In this document: in pieces, positions 62,366 to 64,000 of the stretch
Numbering within the stretch: position 1 is the first letter of the stretch
Layout of the letters: each line of letters opens with the position of its first letter
NCBI RefSeq assembly: GCF_023343835.1
Contig: NC_064444.1
Coordinates: 12,327,719-12,391,718, forward strand
Length of the DNA: 64,000 bases
From: Lagopus muta
Taxonomy: Eukaryota > Chordata > Aves > Galliformes > Phasianidae
Direction of reading: 5' to 3'
Program-made: the position numbers and the translations under genes
The notes under the pieces: generated by a model
The model's input: the letters and a program-made list of their open reading frames with translations, nothing else
Databases searched by the model: none
What the model was told of the DNA's origin: nothing

Positions 62366-64000
62366 GCATAAATTTTATGCATTACTTCACATCTGTGTGC
62401 TGCTTTTGGCCTTGATGGAATATATGAGAGCTGCTTATAATTCAGAATGGTTATCTCCTTTGTCCTTGGAATGCATTTCTTTTCTCAGTTAAGACTGTTG
62501 CAATTCAGTTGCTTACCTGTTTATCTAGACTGCCTATTTGTTTACATTAAAGAGAACCATCTTGCAAGTTCTTATGCTTCAGTTCTGTGCTGGTATGCAG
62601 TCACTATACATCTCCCACCAGCTCACAAAGATGTAGGCAGTTCCACTGGGGGAAGAGCTAGAAAATGACACTTGTACCCTGTTCTTGTTTGTTATTTTAT
62701 CTGATATGACGTAGCCTTATCTGCTTGAGGTTGTAGACAGTCCTGTAGATTTTTGTGAAACAATTCACAAGAGTAAAATGCCTGCAAGACCATTTCAGTC
62801 TGTTTTTATCTTGGAACTTCTAGCATTTTTGCAGGATAAATGGCTAAGAATAGATTTTTAATATAACTTTTCTGAGTTCTTTTGAAAAAACCTTCCCAAT
62901 GTCATGGTGGGAAGTGCTGAGTTGAGAAAGTTTAACCTCATTTCAGTACTGAAACTGGAAATGAGTTCTGTCCTCTTTGAATTGATTCCTGTTGTGTATA
63001 TACAGATGCAGGTGTTGGCGATTCTGAAAATCTAGCCACACACAAAATATATCAAATCAAGACTTTTGAAGCTGTGTTTGATTCCCTTTTTAAAATAAGT
63101 TTGCTAATGAGGTGTAGTGTACCATGTAGTGTACCATGCTGACTACTGATAAGCAAGAAGCAGATGTATATTTTTCTTCTTTAGTCCAACTGTGACTTGT
63201 CAAGGGCTCTGTGAAATTAGCTCTTTGATTCTGAAAGTTTGCCCAATTACAGTTATGTGTAGCATAAAGCAGGAACCTCTTATTTAGAATTCTTTTGAGG
63301 AAATTTACATTTGGAGTAGTGGAACTATGGCTCTTGATCTACACTTAATTAATGCTGACAATGTTACATTCATTCAGCCAGATCTAAGCACAGAAATATG
63401 TAATTTTTATGCCAATTAGTCCAGTCAAGTGAGGTTAGCTAATGAAAGAGTATATTTAACTCAGGAAGAAATTGACTATTTGTTTTAAATAAGTTTTTTT
63501 AATTCCAGCCCGTCTCATCATTGTTGAACATACCATACTGATCTACACCTGGGAAGGTGCTACATGGTGGTGTGAAGATTTACATGTTTGTAATCTTGGG
63601 GCAAACAGAAATAAAATAACAGTCTGTGTTGTAAATTGATGGGAGCAGGTGATTTTAGTGGCTGGTGGCTGGGCAGCTTTGTTTTACTGTTGGTGCTAGC
63701 AGAGGAGAGGTCTGGTGAGCTCTGTGAAAGGTAAGAATGTGGAGTAGGTGTAGCTGCCAAATTTGATCATGAGCAGAGGGAAGCAGCATTACAAGACTGA
63801 TTGGAAAAGGCTGGGAAGTTTTTTTGGCTGTGTTAGTGTTTTGTCAGGAGCAATTGTCTCATATTTACCTTCTGAGAATCTCTACATGCAGGATCGAAGT
63901 GGGAAGATGAAAGGGTGGAGAATGATAATCTGTGGGAAAGCTGAAGGTTCTATATGCTGGGTATTTGGGTTTGGGGTTAAGTAAATCTAGCCTGTGATAG
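62366..64000. other. Unassigned sequence to window end
   Basis: AT-rich with no recognised exon. A 12-bp direct repeat (GTAGTGTACCAT) occurs at about 63115-63138. A consensus-like donor GAAAG|GTAAGAA at 63730 has no convincing exon. Confidence 0.4.

Noticed and set aside
9851-64000. Search for ABCC11/ABCC12 and LONP2 exons expected downstream of PHKB from mammalian synteny
   Set aside because: No Walker A, ABC signature or Lon AAA/serine-lysine motif stretch was found on either strand.
1-64000. tRNA, rRNA, CRISPR arrays and endogenous retroviral genes
   Set aside because: No cloverleaf, rRNA core, regularly spaced repeat array, or recognisable gag/pol/env or LTR pair was noticed while reading. 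Small RNAs and microRNA hairpins cannot be excluded by eye.

Overview
The window looks like nuclear DNA of a bird, most likely chicken or a close relative. It has no operons or bacterial-type genes. The one recognisable gene is split into short exons with GT-AG introns. The dispersed repeats are CR1 retrotransposons ending in the ATTCTGTG-type octamer, plus short mariner-like (Galluhop-type) DNA transposons, which is a bird repertoire. The species is inferred from repeats and gene content; no search was run.

Positions 1-9850 hold the 3' end of PHKB, the beta regulatory subunit of phosphorylase kinase, on the + strand. Six coding exons (1095-1297, 4298-4432, 5249-5378, 5720-5827, 7502-7642, 9087-9224) join without a phase error into the last 284 residues. 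The stop codon is at 9222 and an AT-rich 3' UTR with polyadenylation signals follows. The 5' exons lie outside the window. A well preserved antisense CR1 3' end sits in the intron after the fourth exon seen here.

Positions 9850-29340 contain no gene I can recognise. This stretch holds A-rich simple repeats and one 400-bp mariner-type element. From about 12 kb the + strand is A-rich relative to T.

Positions 29340-30360 form a GC- and CpG-rich island with GC boxes and a YY1-like site. No known first exon is visible, so it is an orphan promoter.

Positions 30360-64000 again hold no recognised gene. They contain four or five CR1 fragments, a second copy of the mariner element, an imperfect tandem duplication of about 150 bp, and several possible but unproven exons. 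Here the + strand is T- and G-rich.

The base skew changes sign at the island. With the island itself, this suggests a bidirectional promoter (or replication start) feeding two unrecognised transcription units: one running left toward the PHKB 3' end, one running right beyond the window. This inferred pair is the most interesting thing in the window. It rests on composition and splice-like motifs, not on recognised proteins.
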